Shown: piece by piece, positions 1-7,800 of the stretch
Position numbering within the stretch: the first letter of the stretch is position 1
Layout of the letters: the number at the start of each line of letters is the position of its first letter
From: Mycobacterium sp. 852013-51886_SCH5428379
Lineage (GTDB): Bacteria > Actinomycetota > Actinomycetes > Mycobacteriales > Mycobacteriaceae
Assembly (NCBI RefSeq): GCF_001665575.1
Contig: NZ_LZSU01000029.1
Coordinates: 1-64,000 of the forward strand
Length of the DNA stretch: 64,000 bases
Reading direction: 5' to 3'
The notes under the pieces: model-generated
Told to the model about the DNA's origin: nothing
Seen by the model: only the letters and a program-made list of their open reading frames with translations
Database searches by the model: none
Translations under genes and position numbers: made by a program

Positions 1-2
1 CC

Positions 3-884
3 CCGACCTGCACGGCCACCGCACCGGACACCGCCCACATCGTCGTCAACATCCTGGCCGACCCCGCCGCGATCGACGCCGCGCAGAATCTGATCGCCGA
101 CGAAGACCGCGGCCAGCAGGAGGCGCACGCCCGCCGGCAAGCCCACCCCGAGACCGAGCCGCAGGCGGAGACCGAGGCGTCGAATCCCGTTCCCTGCCCG
201 CAGGATTCGGGAACGGCGATGCTGCCCGATGGCACCATCCTGCCCATCCCCGCACTCGCCGAAGCCCTGCGCGCCGGGGCCAGGATCAAACCGCTACCGC
301 AGCCCGGCCCGGACCCCGAACCGCACTACCGTCCGTCGGCCAAACTCGCCGCCTTCGTGCGCGCCCGCGACCTGTTCTGCCGTTTCCCCGGCTGCGACGT
401 CCCCGCCGCACGCTGCGACATCGACCATGTCGTGCCGTGGCCGTACGGGCCGACCCATGCGTCCAACCTGCACTGCAAATGCCGCACCCACCACCTCGGT
501 AAAACCTTCTGGGACGGCTGGTCCAACCAACAACACCCCGACGGCACCATCATCTGGACCACCCCCGCCGGCAAGCGCTACACCACCGCCCCCGGCAGCA
601 GACTGTTCTTCCCGCACTGGAACACCACCACCGCGCAACTCCCCCCGCTCGCGAAGCCACCACCCGACCCCGGCCGCACCGCCAAAATGCCGAAACGACG
701 ACGCACCCGCGCCGCCGAGAACACCGCACGCATCAAAGCCCAACGCGCCCACAACGCCGCCCAACGACGCGCCGCCGCGGCTCAAGCCGTCCAAGCCGCC
801 AGAGCGCGAACCACACGGACAGAACACCCACCACCCGAACCCCAACCACTCCCCGAGTACGGCGACGACCCACCGCCGTTTTGA
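3..884 (+). CDS. DUF222 / HNH endonuclease family protein, 5' truncated
   Basis: This is the C-terminal part of a 13E12-repeat-type protein (DUF222 followed by an HNH domain). The reading frame is open from base 3, so the start lies outside the window. The visible protein has the tail of the DUF222 region, then a stretch with Cys-rich CRFPGCDVPA, the IDHV core and a CRTHH segment, which together form the HNH metal-binding site. A basic Arg/Ala-rich tail ends with PPPF. The family is abundant and multicopy in mycobacteria, often linked to repeats or mobile DNA, but its substrate is not established. It converges with the TetR gene 43 bases downstream. The family call is firm; nuclease activity is inferred from the motif. 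Confidence 0.85.
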   Translation, partial: PTCTATAPDTAHIVVNILADPAAIDAAQNLIADEDRGQQEAHARRQAHPETEPQAETEASNPVPCPQDSGTAMLPDGTILPIPALAEALRAGARIKPLPQPGPDPEPHYRPSAKLAAFVRARDLFCRFPGCDVPAARCDIDHVVPWPYGPTHASNLHCKCRTHHLGKTFWDGWSNQQHPDGTIIWTTPAGKRYTTAPGSRLFFPHWNTTTAQLPPLAKPPPDPGRTAKMPKRRRTRAAENTARIKAQRAHNAAQRRAAAAQAVQAARARTTRTEHPPPEPQPLPEYGDDPPPF

Positions 885-927
885 ACCCCGCGCCAGACTC
901 CTCGGCGCCTCCAGCGATTGGGCTGAC

Positions 928-1515
928 CTAGGAACGGCTCGCCGGCGTCCGCAGTCCGAGGGCGCGACGCCCGGCCGCAGCCAGTTGGTCGCGTAGCGCG
1001 GCCTCGTCGACGTCGCCGTAATCGACGCCTGCGGCCGAGGCGATCCCGGACATGACGAGCGCTGCTTTCACCTGTCCACCCAGGCCCGGTTCGAGGTCGG
1101 CGAACACGGCCATCTGCCGTGCCACGACGTCGCCCCAATCCGTGCGAACCCGTAACAGGGCGACGACGCCGGGGTCTCCGGTGAGCAGCGGGATCAACTC
1201 GCGGTGCGCTGCGGCTAGTGCGGCATAGCCGGCGATGAGATGTTCGGCGCGAGCGCGGGCTCCGGGGCGGGCCTCGGCGGCGTCGACGAGCGCGATCACC
1301 TCGGTGATGATCGGTTCCATCACGGCGCTGAGAAGTTCGTCGCGTGTCCGGAAGTGATGGTAAATAGCGGATTTCGTCAGGCCAAGCTCATCGGAGATCA
1401 TTTGCAGCGACGTTCCTGCCACGCTGTGATGCTTGAACAACTCGATCGCCGTGTCGATCAGACGCTGCCGGGTCCGCCCGCTGGATACCACTGTTTGGCC
1501 GGTCACATTTGGCAC
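928..1515 (-). CDS. TetR family transcriptional regulator
   Basis: A 195-residue TetR-type repressor. The N-terminal helix-turn-helix is clear (residues about 13-58, with TSLQMISDELGLTKSAIYHH and the YHHF recognition-helix end), followed by a helical ligand domain of ordinary length. It is divergent from a P450-ferredoxin-SDR operon, and a 39-base palindrome lies between them, so it very probably represses that operon and itself. The start used is GTG at 1515. A second GTG at 1506 is seven bases downstream of a TAAAGT -10 element (minus strand, 1514-1519), so a leaderless start at 1506 is a real alternative. The ligand is unknown but could be the P450 substrate. Confidence 0.9.
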   Translation of the reverse strand: MPNVTGQTVVSSGRTRQRLIDTAIELFKHHSVAGTSLQMISDELGLTKSAIYHHFRTRDELLSAVMEPIITEVIALVDAAEARPGARARAEHLIAGYAALAAAHRELIPLLTGDPGVVALLRVRTDWGDVVARQMAVFADLEPGLGGQVKAALVMSGIASAAGVDYGDVDEAALRDQLAAAGRRALGLRTPASRS

Positions 1516-1520
1516 TTTAC

Positions 1521-1559
1521 CTGACCAGTCGTACAGGTGATTGCTGTACGTTTGGTCAG
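1521..1559. promoter_or_regulatory. Palindromic TetR operator between tetR and the P450 gene
   Basis: The arms CTGACCAGTCGTACAG (1521-1536) and CTGTACGTTTGGTCAG (1544-1559) are inverted repeats matching at 14 of 16 positions, around a 7-base spacer. This is the size and form of a TetR-family operator. The right arm contains a TACGTT -10 element (1547-1552) seven bases before the P450 GTG at 1560, so bound repressor would cover the core promoter. The repeat is seen directly; the regulator assignment is inferred from adjacency. Confidence 0.85.
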
Positions 1560-2831
1560 GTGACGACTATCGAGGCGCTCGACTTCTTCCACGACGAAAA
1601 GCTGGTAGCCGACCCGTACCCGGTGCTGAACCAAATGCGCGAAACCAGCCCCGTCCTGCGCGAACCGGTGCACGGCGTCTTCATCGTCACCGGCTACGAC
1701 GAAGCGCTGACCGTCCTCACCGACCCGGACACCTTCTCCTCCTGCAACTCCGTGACCGGCCCCATCCCCGGCTTCCCGGTCCCGCTCGACGGTCTCGACG
1801 GCGCCCGGGTCCGCGCATTGATCGACGCGCACCGCGACGAGTTGCCCTTCAGCGACCAACTCCCCTCGTTCGACGCGCCCAAGCACACCGCGCACCGCTC
1901 GCTGCTGTCCCGCCTGATCACGCCCAAACGGCTCAAGGAGAACGAGGAGTTCATGTGGACTCTCGCCGACCGGGTGCTCGACCCGTTTCTCGCGCAGGGT
2001 GGCGGCGAGTTCATCAAGCAGGTGGCCGGCACGTTCGCTCTGCTCGTCGTCGCCGACCTGCTGGGCGTCCCCGAAGAGGACCATGCCGAGCTGACCGCGC
2101 GACTCACCGGCGACATGACACTCGGCAGCACCGACGACGAGACCGTGATGGAGCACGCCCCGCTGGAGTACCTCTACACCCGTTTCACCGACTACATCGA
2201 CGATCGGCGCCGGGCACCCCGCGATGACATCATGACGGGGATGGCCCTCGCGACGTTCCCCGACGGGTCGACGCCCGAGGTCATCGACGTCGTCCGCGTC
2301 GCTGCGAACCTGTTCTCCGCCGGCCAGGAGACCACCGTCCGGCTGCTGTCGACAGCGCTGAAGCTGGTTGCCGAGGACGCCGAACTCCAAGCGGCACTGC
2401 GGAATTCGCCGGACAAGCTGGCCAACTTCAACGAAGAGTGCCTGCGCTTCGAAAGCCCCATCAAGGGCGATTTCCGGTTGGCGCGCGAAGCGACGACGCT
2501 CGCCGGCGTCGACATCCCCGCGGGCGCCACCCTGATGGTCCACCTCGGTGCCGCCAACCGCGACCCCCGCCACTTCGAGAACCCGAATGTCTTCGACCCG
2601 GAGCGGGCGAACGCCCGCCGTCAGATCGGCTTCGGCCGAGGTGTGCACAGCTGCATCGGCGCACCGCTGGCGCGAGCCGAAGGCCGGGTGCTCCTACAGC
2701 GACTGCTCGAACGCACCACCGCCATCAGCATCGACCAGACGGCGCACGGACCGGTCGGCGCACGGCGCTACGACTACGTGCCGACCTACGTCCTGCGCGG
2801 CCTGACCGATCTGCACGTCATCACCCGATGA
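1560..2831 (+). CDS. Cytochrome P450
   Basis: A 423-residue class I bacterial P450, a soluble haem monooxygenase that takes electrons from a ferredoxin. The I-helix oxygen-activation motif AGQET lies near residue 255, the K-helix ExxR (ECLR) near 292, and the haem-binding loop FGRGVHSCIG carries the axial cysteine at residue 365. GTG 1560 was chosen because a -10 element ends seven bases upstream and the protein then opens in the usual way for P450s; a start at 1509 would run through the operator and overlap tetR. The stop overlaps the ATG of the ferredoxin gene (ATGA). The substrate cannot be told from sequence; the following SDR suggests hydroxylation then oxidation of an alcohol. Confidence 0.92.
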   Translation: MTTIEALDFFHDEKLVADPYPVLNQMRETSPVLREPVHGVFIVTGYDEALTVLTDPDTFSSCNSVTGPIPGFPVPLDGLDGARVRALIDAHRDELPFSDQLPSFDAPKHTAHRSLLSRLITPKRLKENEEFMWTLADRVLDPFLAQGGGEFIKQVAGTFALLVVADLLGVPEEDHAELTARLTGDMTLGSTDDETVMEHAPLEYLYTRFTDYIDDRRRAPRDDIMTGMALATFPDGSTPEVIDVVRVAANLFSAGQETTVRLLSTALKLVAEDAELQAALRNSPDKLANFNEECLRFESPIKGDFRLAREATTLAGVDIPAGATLMVHLGAANRDPRHFENPNVFDPERANARRQIGFGRGVHSCIGAPLARAEGRVLLQRLLERTTAISIDQTAHGPVGARRYDYVPTYVLRGLTDLHVITR

Positions 2832-3033
2832 ACGTCACCGTCGATGACGACCTGTGCGCGGCCACGGGGTCTGCGCGTCGGCGTGTCCGTCGGTGTTCGT
2901 GATCGCCGACGGCGGCTACGCCGAAACCACGACGAACGACGTTCCGTCCGACCTCCACCCCTCGGTGCGCGACGCCGCCGACGGGTGCCCCGAACACGCC
3001 ATCCACATCAACGAGGAGCACCATGTCCACTGA
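2828..3033 (+). pseudogene. Ferredoxin partner of the P450, broken by a one-base frameshift
   Basis: The ATG at 2828 overlaps the P450 stop and opens as MNVTVDDDLC, the typical start of actinobacterial P450-partner ferredoxins. After about base 2859 the conserved continuation GHGVCASACPSVF is found only in another frame (codons starting at 2860), ending at TGA 3031-3033 inside the next gene. Adding one base near 2858-2860 would restore a roughly 68-residue protein with Cys-x2-His-x2-Cys-x3-Cys-Pro and a distal CPEHAI cluster ligand. As written, translation stops after 24 codons. This is either a true loss or a sequencing error. The strict spacing and ATGA overlap suggest the gene was functional until recently. 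Confidence 0.85.
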
Positions 3034-3877
3034 TTTCGACCGCAGCGGCCGCAAGGCGTTCGATCTGTCCGGCAAGGTCATCGTCGTGGTGGGTGCCGGA
3101 CAGAGCCCCGGCCCCGGTATGGGCAACGGCCGCGCGATCTCCCTTCTGGCCGCGCGCCACGGCGCAGAGATCGTGGCTGTCGACCTGAACCCGGCCGCGG
3201 TGAAAGAGACCGTCGAGATGATCGTCGCCGAGGGCGGTAAGGCTTACGCCATCGAGGCCGACGTCGCCGAAAAGGACGACTGCGAGCGCATTTTCGATAC
3301 CGCGATGGCCACCAGCGGTCGCGTTGACGGAATGGTGTACAGCGTGGCGACCAATCCTCCGTTCGACTTCGAGACCAACTCGATGACCGTGGAGAACTTC
3401 AACCGGGGTATCAACGTCAACATGCTGGGCTGCTACTACTGCAACCTGTTTGCAGCACAGTGCATGGAGCGCAACGACGCCGACACCGCCGGCAGCATCG
3501 TCAACATCTCGTCGATCGCCAGCGTGAAGAACGAGATCGGCCTGAACATCGGCATCATGCCCTACGCGCTGGGCAAGGCCGGACTCAACCAGATCACCGA
3601 GCTCACCGCCGTGCAGTACGCCGAGGCAGGCATCCGCGCCAACACATTGATGCTGGGACCCATCAATTCCGTGCTCGCCAACCGCGATTCACAGTCGCTG
3701 TTCGGATTGGACGCCGACGAGGCGACCGAGCGGCACAACGAGGTGGTCAAGCTGAAGATGGGCCGCGCCACCGTGTGGGAAAGTGCCTATGCCGCGGTGT
3801 ATCTCCTCGCCGACGAGTCGAGGTTCATGACCGGCCAGCAGATCCGGCTGGATGGGGGCGCGACTCTGGTGCGGTAG
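3023..3877 (+). CDS. SDR family NAD(P)-dependent oxidoreductase
   Basis: A 284-residue short-chain dehydrogenase. The nucleotide-binding segment VVVGAGQSPGPGMGNGRA (about residues 18-36) is an extended variant of the TGxxxGxG loop. The catalytic residues are the serine of NISS and YALGK (YxxxK). It ends in the usual GQQIRLDGG region. Its ATG lies inside the end of the ferredoxin frame, so it is the third gene of the P450 operon. It probably oxidises the alcohol made by the P450 or a related intermediate. Converges with the membrane protein gene 5 bases away, with no visible terminator. The substrate is unknown. Confidence 0.9.
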   Translation: MSTDFDRSGRKAFDLSGKVIVVVGAGQSPGPGMGNGRAISLLAARHGAEIVAVDLNPAAVKETVEMIVAEGGKAYAIEADVAEKDDCERIFDTAMATSGRVDGMVYSVATNPPFDFETNSMTVENFNRGINVNMLGCYYCNLFAAQCMERNDADTAGSIVNISSIASVKNEIGLNIGIMPYALGKAGLNQITELTAVQYAEAGIRANTLMLGPINSVLANRDSQSLFGLDADEATERHNEVVKLKMGRATVWESAYAAVYLLADESRFMTGQQIRLDGGATLVR

Positions 3878-3882
3878 CGGGG

Positions 3883-4725
3883 TCACTCGCTGCGGCGCAG
3901 GCCGCCCACCATCGACACCACCACACCGACCGCGACCAACAGCACGCCCGCGGCCAGGGTGAGGTTCAGCCAGTGGTGCAGGCTCTGTTCGGCGTGACCG
4001 ACCACCACCTCGGCGATCACCCGGATGTTGCCCTCCGTCTGGGCGAGCGCGTTGACGATGTGGCGGTCCGCGATCTCCAGACCGGCCCACCCGGCCGCCC
4101 CGGCGAGTAACGCCGAAATGCCCAGCGCCGCCAGGCCTTTACCCCGCCGCCGGGTGCCGGCCAGTGTCAGCAGGGCGAAGGTCGCGGTGAGCAGCGCGAC
4201 GCCGGCGCTCACCCATGGCCCCCACGTGGCGACCGCCTGCAATCGGCCGGGCCGCAGCTCCGGCGACGGTGCGGTGACCGGCACCATGAGGCTGTCGGGG
4301 ACATCGAGGTCCAGATCGCCGAGGGTGGCCCGGAACGAAGAGTCCGACAGCATCGGGGCGATGTCGATCAGCCACTGGTCTCCCGACGCGCCTTGCGGCA
4401 CATCGGTGAACATCCAGCGGTGCCCGATCCGATTGGCCTGGGCGAACTGGCCGGGGAAGCCGGCGTTGCTGGTGTAATCGGCCGCGACCCGCCGCACCAG
4501 GTCGGGGTTGAGGTCGTAACCCCGACCCGAGGCGAACTCGGTGAACTGCACCGTGAGCTCGTCGGCCATCGCCTCCTGCAGCCGAGGGTCAGCTGCCGCC
4601 GAGGCTGCCAGGTCCGCGTACCCCTGCTCGGAGACGATGTGCTGCTGCGTCCACACCGCGGGGACGGCGATGCCCAGCAGCAGCGTGGTCGACAGCCACA
4701 GCAGCGCTGTCAGCAGAAACCGCAA
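3883..4725 (-). CDS. Conserved membrane protein of unknown function
   Basis: A 280-residue protein with an N-terminal hydrophobic segment (residues about 3-24), a long extracytoplasmic region of about 150 residues, then three hydrophobic segments (about residues 172-193, 200-217 and 252-273) and a short basic tail. The start is TTG at 4725 with an AAAGGA ribosome-binding site just upstream. The architecture resembles a family of actinobacterial membrane proteins with a periplasmic loop. I recognise no catalytic motif. It is on the same strand as, and 15 bases downstream of, the aldehyde dehydrogenase, so they may be co-transcribed. Confidence 0.75.
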   Translation of the reverse strand: MRFLLTALLWLSTTLLLGIAVPAVWTQQHIVSEQGYADLAASAAADPRLQEAMADELTVQFTEFASGRGYDLNPDLVRRVAADYTSNAGFPGQFAQANRIGHRWMFTDVPQGASGDQWLIDIAPMLSDSSFRATLGDLDLDVPDSLMVPVTAPSPELRPGRLQAVATWGPWVSAGVALLTATFALLTLAGTRRRGKGLAALGISALLAGAAGWAGLEIADRHIVNALAQTEGNIRVIAEVVVGHAEQSLHHWLNLTLAAGVLLVAVGVVVSMVGGLRRSE

Positions 4726-4740
4726 CGCCGTCCTTTCGGA

Positions 4741-6258
4741 CTACTTCGACAACCGTCGCGGGCGCAGCAGCGCCAGCTTGGTCATCATCGTGTTCATCCG
4801 TTTGAGCGCCTTGTCGGAGTTGTTGTAGTAGTTGCCGCCTGCACCGATGTTGGTGCGCGGCGCCACCACCGTCTCGATGCGGCAGTACTTGCGCAACCCT
4901 TCCTGGCCGCCGAAGCGCGCGCCGATACCCGACGCCTTCCAGCCGCCCATCGGGGCGGTGGTGCACATCAGGTTGGAGATGACGTCGTTGATGTTGACGC
5001 CACCGCAGTCGAGTTGCAGTGCAACATCTTTTGCACGCTCCAGATCCTTCGAGAACACCGATGCCGACAGCCCGTACTGGCTGTCGTTGGCCAGCCGGAT
5101 CGCCTCGGCGACCGAGCTGACCTTCATGATCGGCAGCGTGGGCCCGAAGGTCTCCTCCGTCATGCACGACATCGAGTGGTCGACGTCCACCAGGACGGTC
5201 GGCTCGTAGAAGCTGCCCGAACCGGAACCGCGCTTGCCGCCGGTGAGCGCCTTGGCGCCCTTGGCGATCGCGTCCTCGACGTGGCGTTCGGTCACCGAGA
5301 CCTGACCGTCGTCGATCATGGCGCCGAAGTGGTTGCCGTCACCGGCGCCGACCTTGAGGTTGCGTACCGCGCGCACCACCGCATCGACGAACTGCTGGTA
5401 GACCGCCTCGAGCACGTAGACGCGCTCGACGGACACACAGGTCTGCCCGGCGTTGAACATCGCACCCCACACCGCGGCGTTCGCGGCGAGATCGATGTCG
5501 GCGTCCTCGAGCACGATCATCGGGTCCTTGCCGCCCAGCTCGAGGCTCACCGGGGTGAGGCGGCGGGCGGCGCGTTCCATCACCTTGGCGCCGGTGGCCG
5601 ACGAACCGGTGAACTGGATGAAGTCGGAATTGTCGATGACGGCTTCCGACACCTCGCGGGCACCCTGCACCAGCGCGAGCACCTCCGGTGCGCCGGACTC
5701 CTGCCAGCCGCGCAGCAGCAGTTCGGCGGTCAGCGGCGTGCGCTCCGACGGCTTGAGCAGTACCGCGCAGCCGGCGGCGAGCGCGCTGATGGCGTCCATC
5801 AGCGCGTTGGCGACCGGGTAGTTCCAGGGCGCGATGATGCCGACGACCGGGCGCGGGCGGTAGTGGACGGTGACCTTCTTGATCGACAGGAACGGCAGCG
5901 ACGCCGGGCGGGTGTCCGGGGCGAGGGCCTTCTCCATGGTTCGCACGTAGTAGGAGGTGATCATCAGGATCAGCGGCACCTCCTGGGCCGCGTCGACGGC
6001 GGACTTGCCCGTCTCCTTGATCAGCATCTCTTCGATCTCGTCGCGGTGCTCGCCGAGCCAGACGGCATAGCGGGCCAGCACCTTGGCGCGGCCGGCCGCG
6101 CCGCGTGCTTCCCACTCGCGCTGCGCGGTGCGTAGGCCGGTCGCGATCCGGGCTACGTCATCGGGCGCGGTCCAGCGCACCGTGCCGGCGACGGCGCCGG
6201 TGGCGGGGTTGTGGATGGTGTTCGTATCGGTCGCGTGAACGTCGGGCGTCGCGGTCAT
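4741..6258 (-). CDS. Aldehyde dehydrogenase family protein (succinate-semialdehyde dehydrogenase-like)
   Basis: A 505-residue NAD(P)-dependent aldehyde dehydrogenase. The conserved PWNYP segment, the general base glutamate in LELGGKDP and the nucleophile Cys274 in NAGQTCVS are all present, as is the late ETFGP motif. The C-terminal tail after the ALDH core is longer than usual and basic (LRPRRLSK). The start ATG 6258 has a TAACAT -10 exactly six bases upstream, predicting a leaderless transcript. The length and the GQTC motif fit the succinate-semialdehyde group, but many ALDHs in this family are broad or unassigned, so the substrate is only a suggestion. Confidence 0.9.
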   Translation of the reverse strand: MTATPDVHATDTNTIHNPATGAVAGTVRWTAPDDVARIATGLRTAQREWEARGAAGRAKVLARYAVWLGEHRDEIEEMLIKETGKSAVDAAQEVPLILMITSYYVRTMEKALAPDTRPASLPFLSIKKVTVHYRPRPVVGIIAPWNYPVANALMDAISALAAGCAVLLKPSERTPLTAELLLRGWQESGAPEVLALVQGAREVSEAVIDNSDFIQFTGSSATGAKVMERAARRLTPVSLELGGKDPMIVLEDADIDLAANAAVWGAMFNAGQTCVSVERVYVLEAVYQQFVDAVVRAVRNLKVGAGDGNHFGAMIDDGQVSVTERHVEDAIAKGAKALTGGKRGSGSGSFYEPTVLVDVDHSMSCMTEETFGPTLPIMKVSSVAEAIRLANDSQYGLSASVFSKDLERAKDVALQLDCGGVNINDVISNLMCTTAPMGGWKASGIGARFGGQEGLRKYCRIETVVAPRTNIGAGGNYYNNSDKALKRMNTMMTKLALLRPRRLSK

Positions 6259-6311
6259 GCCTTCATGTTAACCGCCCCGTGTGACCCAGGTCGCAGCGGG
6301 TTTGACACCTG

Positions 6312-6854
6312 TCAAGAACTGCGGCGCGGGGGGTCCGCGACCCGGGCGCCCACCGCGACGATCGCCGTCCCGAGCAGCACCGCGCCGACGGTATCGGTGA
6401 AGTAGTGGTAGGTGGTGCCGACGGCGTACATCCCCGCCGCGATGACCACCGCGGCGAGGGCGAGCAGCCATCCGTCGACCCCGGTCACGAGTACGACCAT
6501 GCCGACCGTGACCACCAGCGCGGTGATGTGCCCGCTGGGATACGCCAGTGCGCCCTCGAGTTCACGTCCGAACAAGCGCTTGAGCCCCTGGGCAGCGGCG
6601 ATGCCGACAAGCGGACAGATCGCCACCACCGCGGCCAGCCGCCACCGACGCCGCGACAGGGCGACTCCGCAGGCCACGGCGAGCGCCGCGATCAGGACGC
6701 GCGTGTCGGTCACCCGGAGCAGCCATTCGGGGCCGTCGACCGCCAGCAACCGGTCGTCGAGGCGGGTCCCCCCACGTCCGACGGCCCACCCCAGCGCGAA
6801 CACTCCCGCCAGGGCGACGGCCGGCCACCACCGCAGCAGAGCCCGCCGCGTCAG
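6312..6854 (-). CDS. PAP2 superfamily phosphatase, membrane
   Basis: An approximately 180-residue polytopic membrane protein with the PAP2 acid-phosphatase signature: KRLFGRE (motif 1), YPSGH (motif 2, with the catalytic His) and HYFTD (motif 3, His-x3-Asp). Such enzymes dephosphorylate lipid phosphates at the outer face of the membrane. The start is unclear. The frame is open far upstream, but the best-looking opening (LTRRALLRWW) begins at a CTG at 6854 overlapping the DinB stop (CTGA); the first GTG is at 6803 inside the first membrane segment. A rare CTG start or a GTG in relatives would fit. It is in operon with the DinB gene. Confidence 0.8.
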   Translation of the reverse strand: MTRRALLRWWPAVALAGVFALGWAVGRGGTRLDDRLLAVDGPEWLLRVTDTRVLIAALAVACGVALSRRRWRLAAVVAICPLVGIAAAQGLKRLFGRELEGALAYPSGHITALVVTVGMVVLVTGVDGWLLALAAVVIAAGMYAVGTTYHYFTDTVGAVLLGTAIVAVGARVADPPRRSS

Positions 6855-7369
6855 CGGGCGATACCCCGCGCGTAGGCGGCCTGACCGAGATGCTGTGCGC
6901 AGTCGTCGACGATGCTGACCAGGCGGGCGCTCGCGGTCACCGGCGGATCCCAGTTCTCGTCGACGATCTGGGCCAGATCGTCGGGGGTGACGGAGGCGAC
7001 GTATTCGAGCGTCAGCTTGTGCACCGCGTGGTAGTAGCCGGCGAGCAGATCCGCCGAGACCTGGACCTTGGCGACGTCGTCGGTGCTGTGCCCGTATCCG
7101 GTGTCGTCGGTGGGCAGGTCGAGATCGAAGCGCTCGACCCAGCCGTCCCGGGTCCACACCTGCTCGACACCGGCGATGTCGCTGAGCTGCGCATCCTGCA
7201 CCCGCGCGCTGTGCCACAGCAGCCAAGCGATGCTGTTCGCGGACGCGGTGGGCCGATACAGCGCGACCTCGTCGGTCAGATCGTCGGTCAGTTGGTCGAC
7301 GTGCTCGATGAGCCTGGTGAACGAGTCGCGCAGGAGTTCGCGGGCCGCAGCCCCATCCGAGTCAGCCAT
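6851..7369 (-). CDS. DinB / mycothiol-transferase-like protein (DUF664 type)
   Basis: A 172-residue DinB-superfamily four-helix protein. Histidines in LLWHSAR, in the YYHAVHK helix and in CAQHLGQAAYARG sit where the metal triad of this superfamily lies. In actinobacteria many members are mycothiol-dependent enzymes, so thiol transfer or detoxification is a reasonable role, but the substrate is not shown. The ATG at 7369 has TAGGTT six bases upstream, a leaderless promoter arrangement, although it is on the same strand as the VOC gene and only 19 bases after it. Confidence 0.82.
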   Translation of the reverse strand: MADSDGAAARELLRDSFTRLIEHVDQLTDDLTDEVALYRPTASANSIAWLLWHSARVQDAQLSDIAGVEQVWTRDGWVERFDLDLPTDDTGYGHSTDDVAKVQVSADLLAGYYHAVHKLTLEYVASVTPDDLAQIVDENWDPPVTASARLVSIVDDCAQHLGQAAYARGIAR

Positions 7370-7388
7370 ACCGAAAACCTACCCGGCG

Positions 7389-7778
7389 TCAGCCCTGCGG
7401 ACCCCCGCCGTGGAACACGGCCTCGACGTTGTTGCCGTCGGGATCTCGGACGAACGCCCCGTAGTACTTCTCGTGATACTCGGGCCACAGCCGCGGCTCG
7501 TGCAGGGGTTCGGCGCCCAGCGCCAGCGCGGTGCGGAAGAACGCCTGCACGCTCTCGGGATCCTTGGCGGCGAACGCGACGTGGATCTCCCGGTTGGGCC
7601 CCGCGGCGCCCCCGGCCGTCATGTCGGCGATCCAGAAGTCGGGATGACCCTCGGTGCCGTATCCGATCGCGACACCGAAGTCCATCTGGCGGGTGAAACC
7701 CAGAACGCCGAGCACCTTGTCGTAGAACTGCGCCGAGGCGGCGAAGTCCGCGCAGTTGATTCCGAAGTGATCGATCAT
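7389..7778 (-). CDS. VOC family protein (glyoxalase/bleomycin-resistance fold)
   Basis: A 129-residue single-domain vicinal-oxygen-chelate protein. It opens MIDHFGINC, with the metal-ligand His at residue 4 and the paired beta-alpha-beta modules expected of the fold. The C-terminal RDPDGNNVEAVFH supplies the late Glu and His. Members are lyases, dioxygenases or binding proteins, and no exact activity can be claimed. ATG 7778 was chosen because TACGAT lies exactly six bases upstream. It is divergent from the amidohydrolase with only 22 bases between the two starts. Confidence 0.85.
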   Translation of the reverse strand: MIDHFGINCADFAASAQFYDKVLGVLGFTRQMDFGVAIGYGTEGHPDFWIADMTAGGAAGPNREIHVAFAAKDPESVQAFFRTALALGAEPLHEPRLWPEYHEKYYGAFVRDPDGNNVEAVFHGGGPQG

Positions 7779-7800
7779 CGGCTCATCGTAAGTTCGAGGT
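7779..7800. promoter_or_regulatory. Ultra-compact divergent leaderless promoter pair
   Basis: Only 22 bases separate the ATG of the VOC gene (minus, 7778) from the ATG of the amidohydrolase gene (plus, 7801). A minus-strand -10 TACGAT (7785-7790) and a plus-strand -10 TAAGTT (7789-7794) are each exactly six bases from their start codons and overlap by two bases. Polymerase could hardly occupy both at once, so the two genes are probably mutually exclusive at initiation. No Shine-Dalgarno sequence is possible for either. Confidence 0.65.

Noticed and set aside
2844-3188. A separate 114-codon gene between the P450 and the SDR
   Set aside because: It is in the wrong frame for the ferredoxin pieces and gives an Arg-rich protein. 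The frameshifted ferredoxin explains the region better.
4393-6135. A 580-codon plus-strand frame opposite the aldehyde dehydrogenase
   Set aside because: Arg/His/Gly/Val-rich shadow with no motif; the aldehyde dehydrogenase catalytic motifs on the minus strand are unmistakable.
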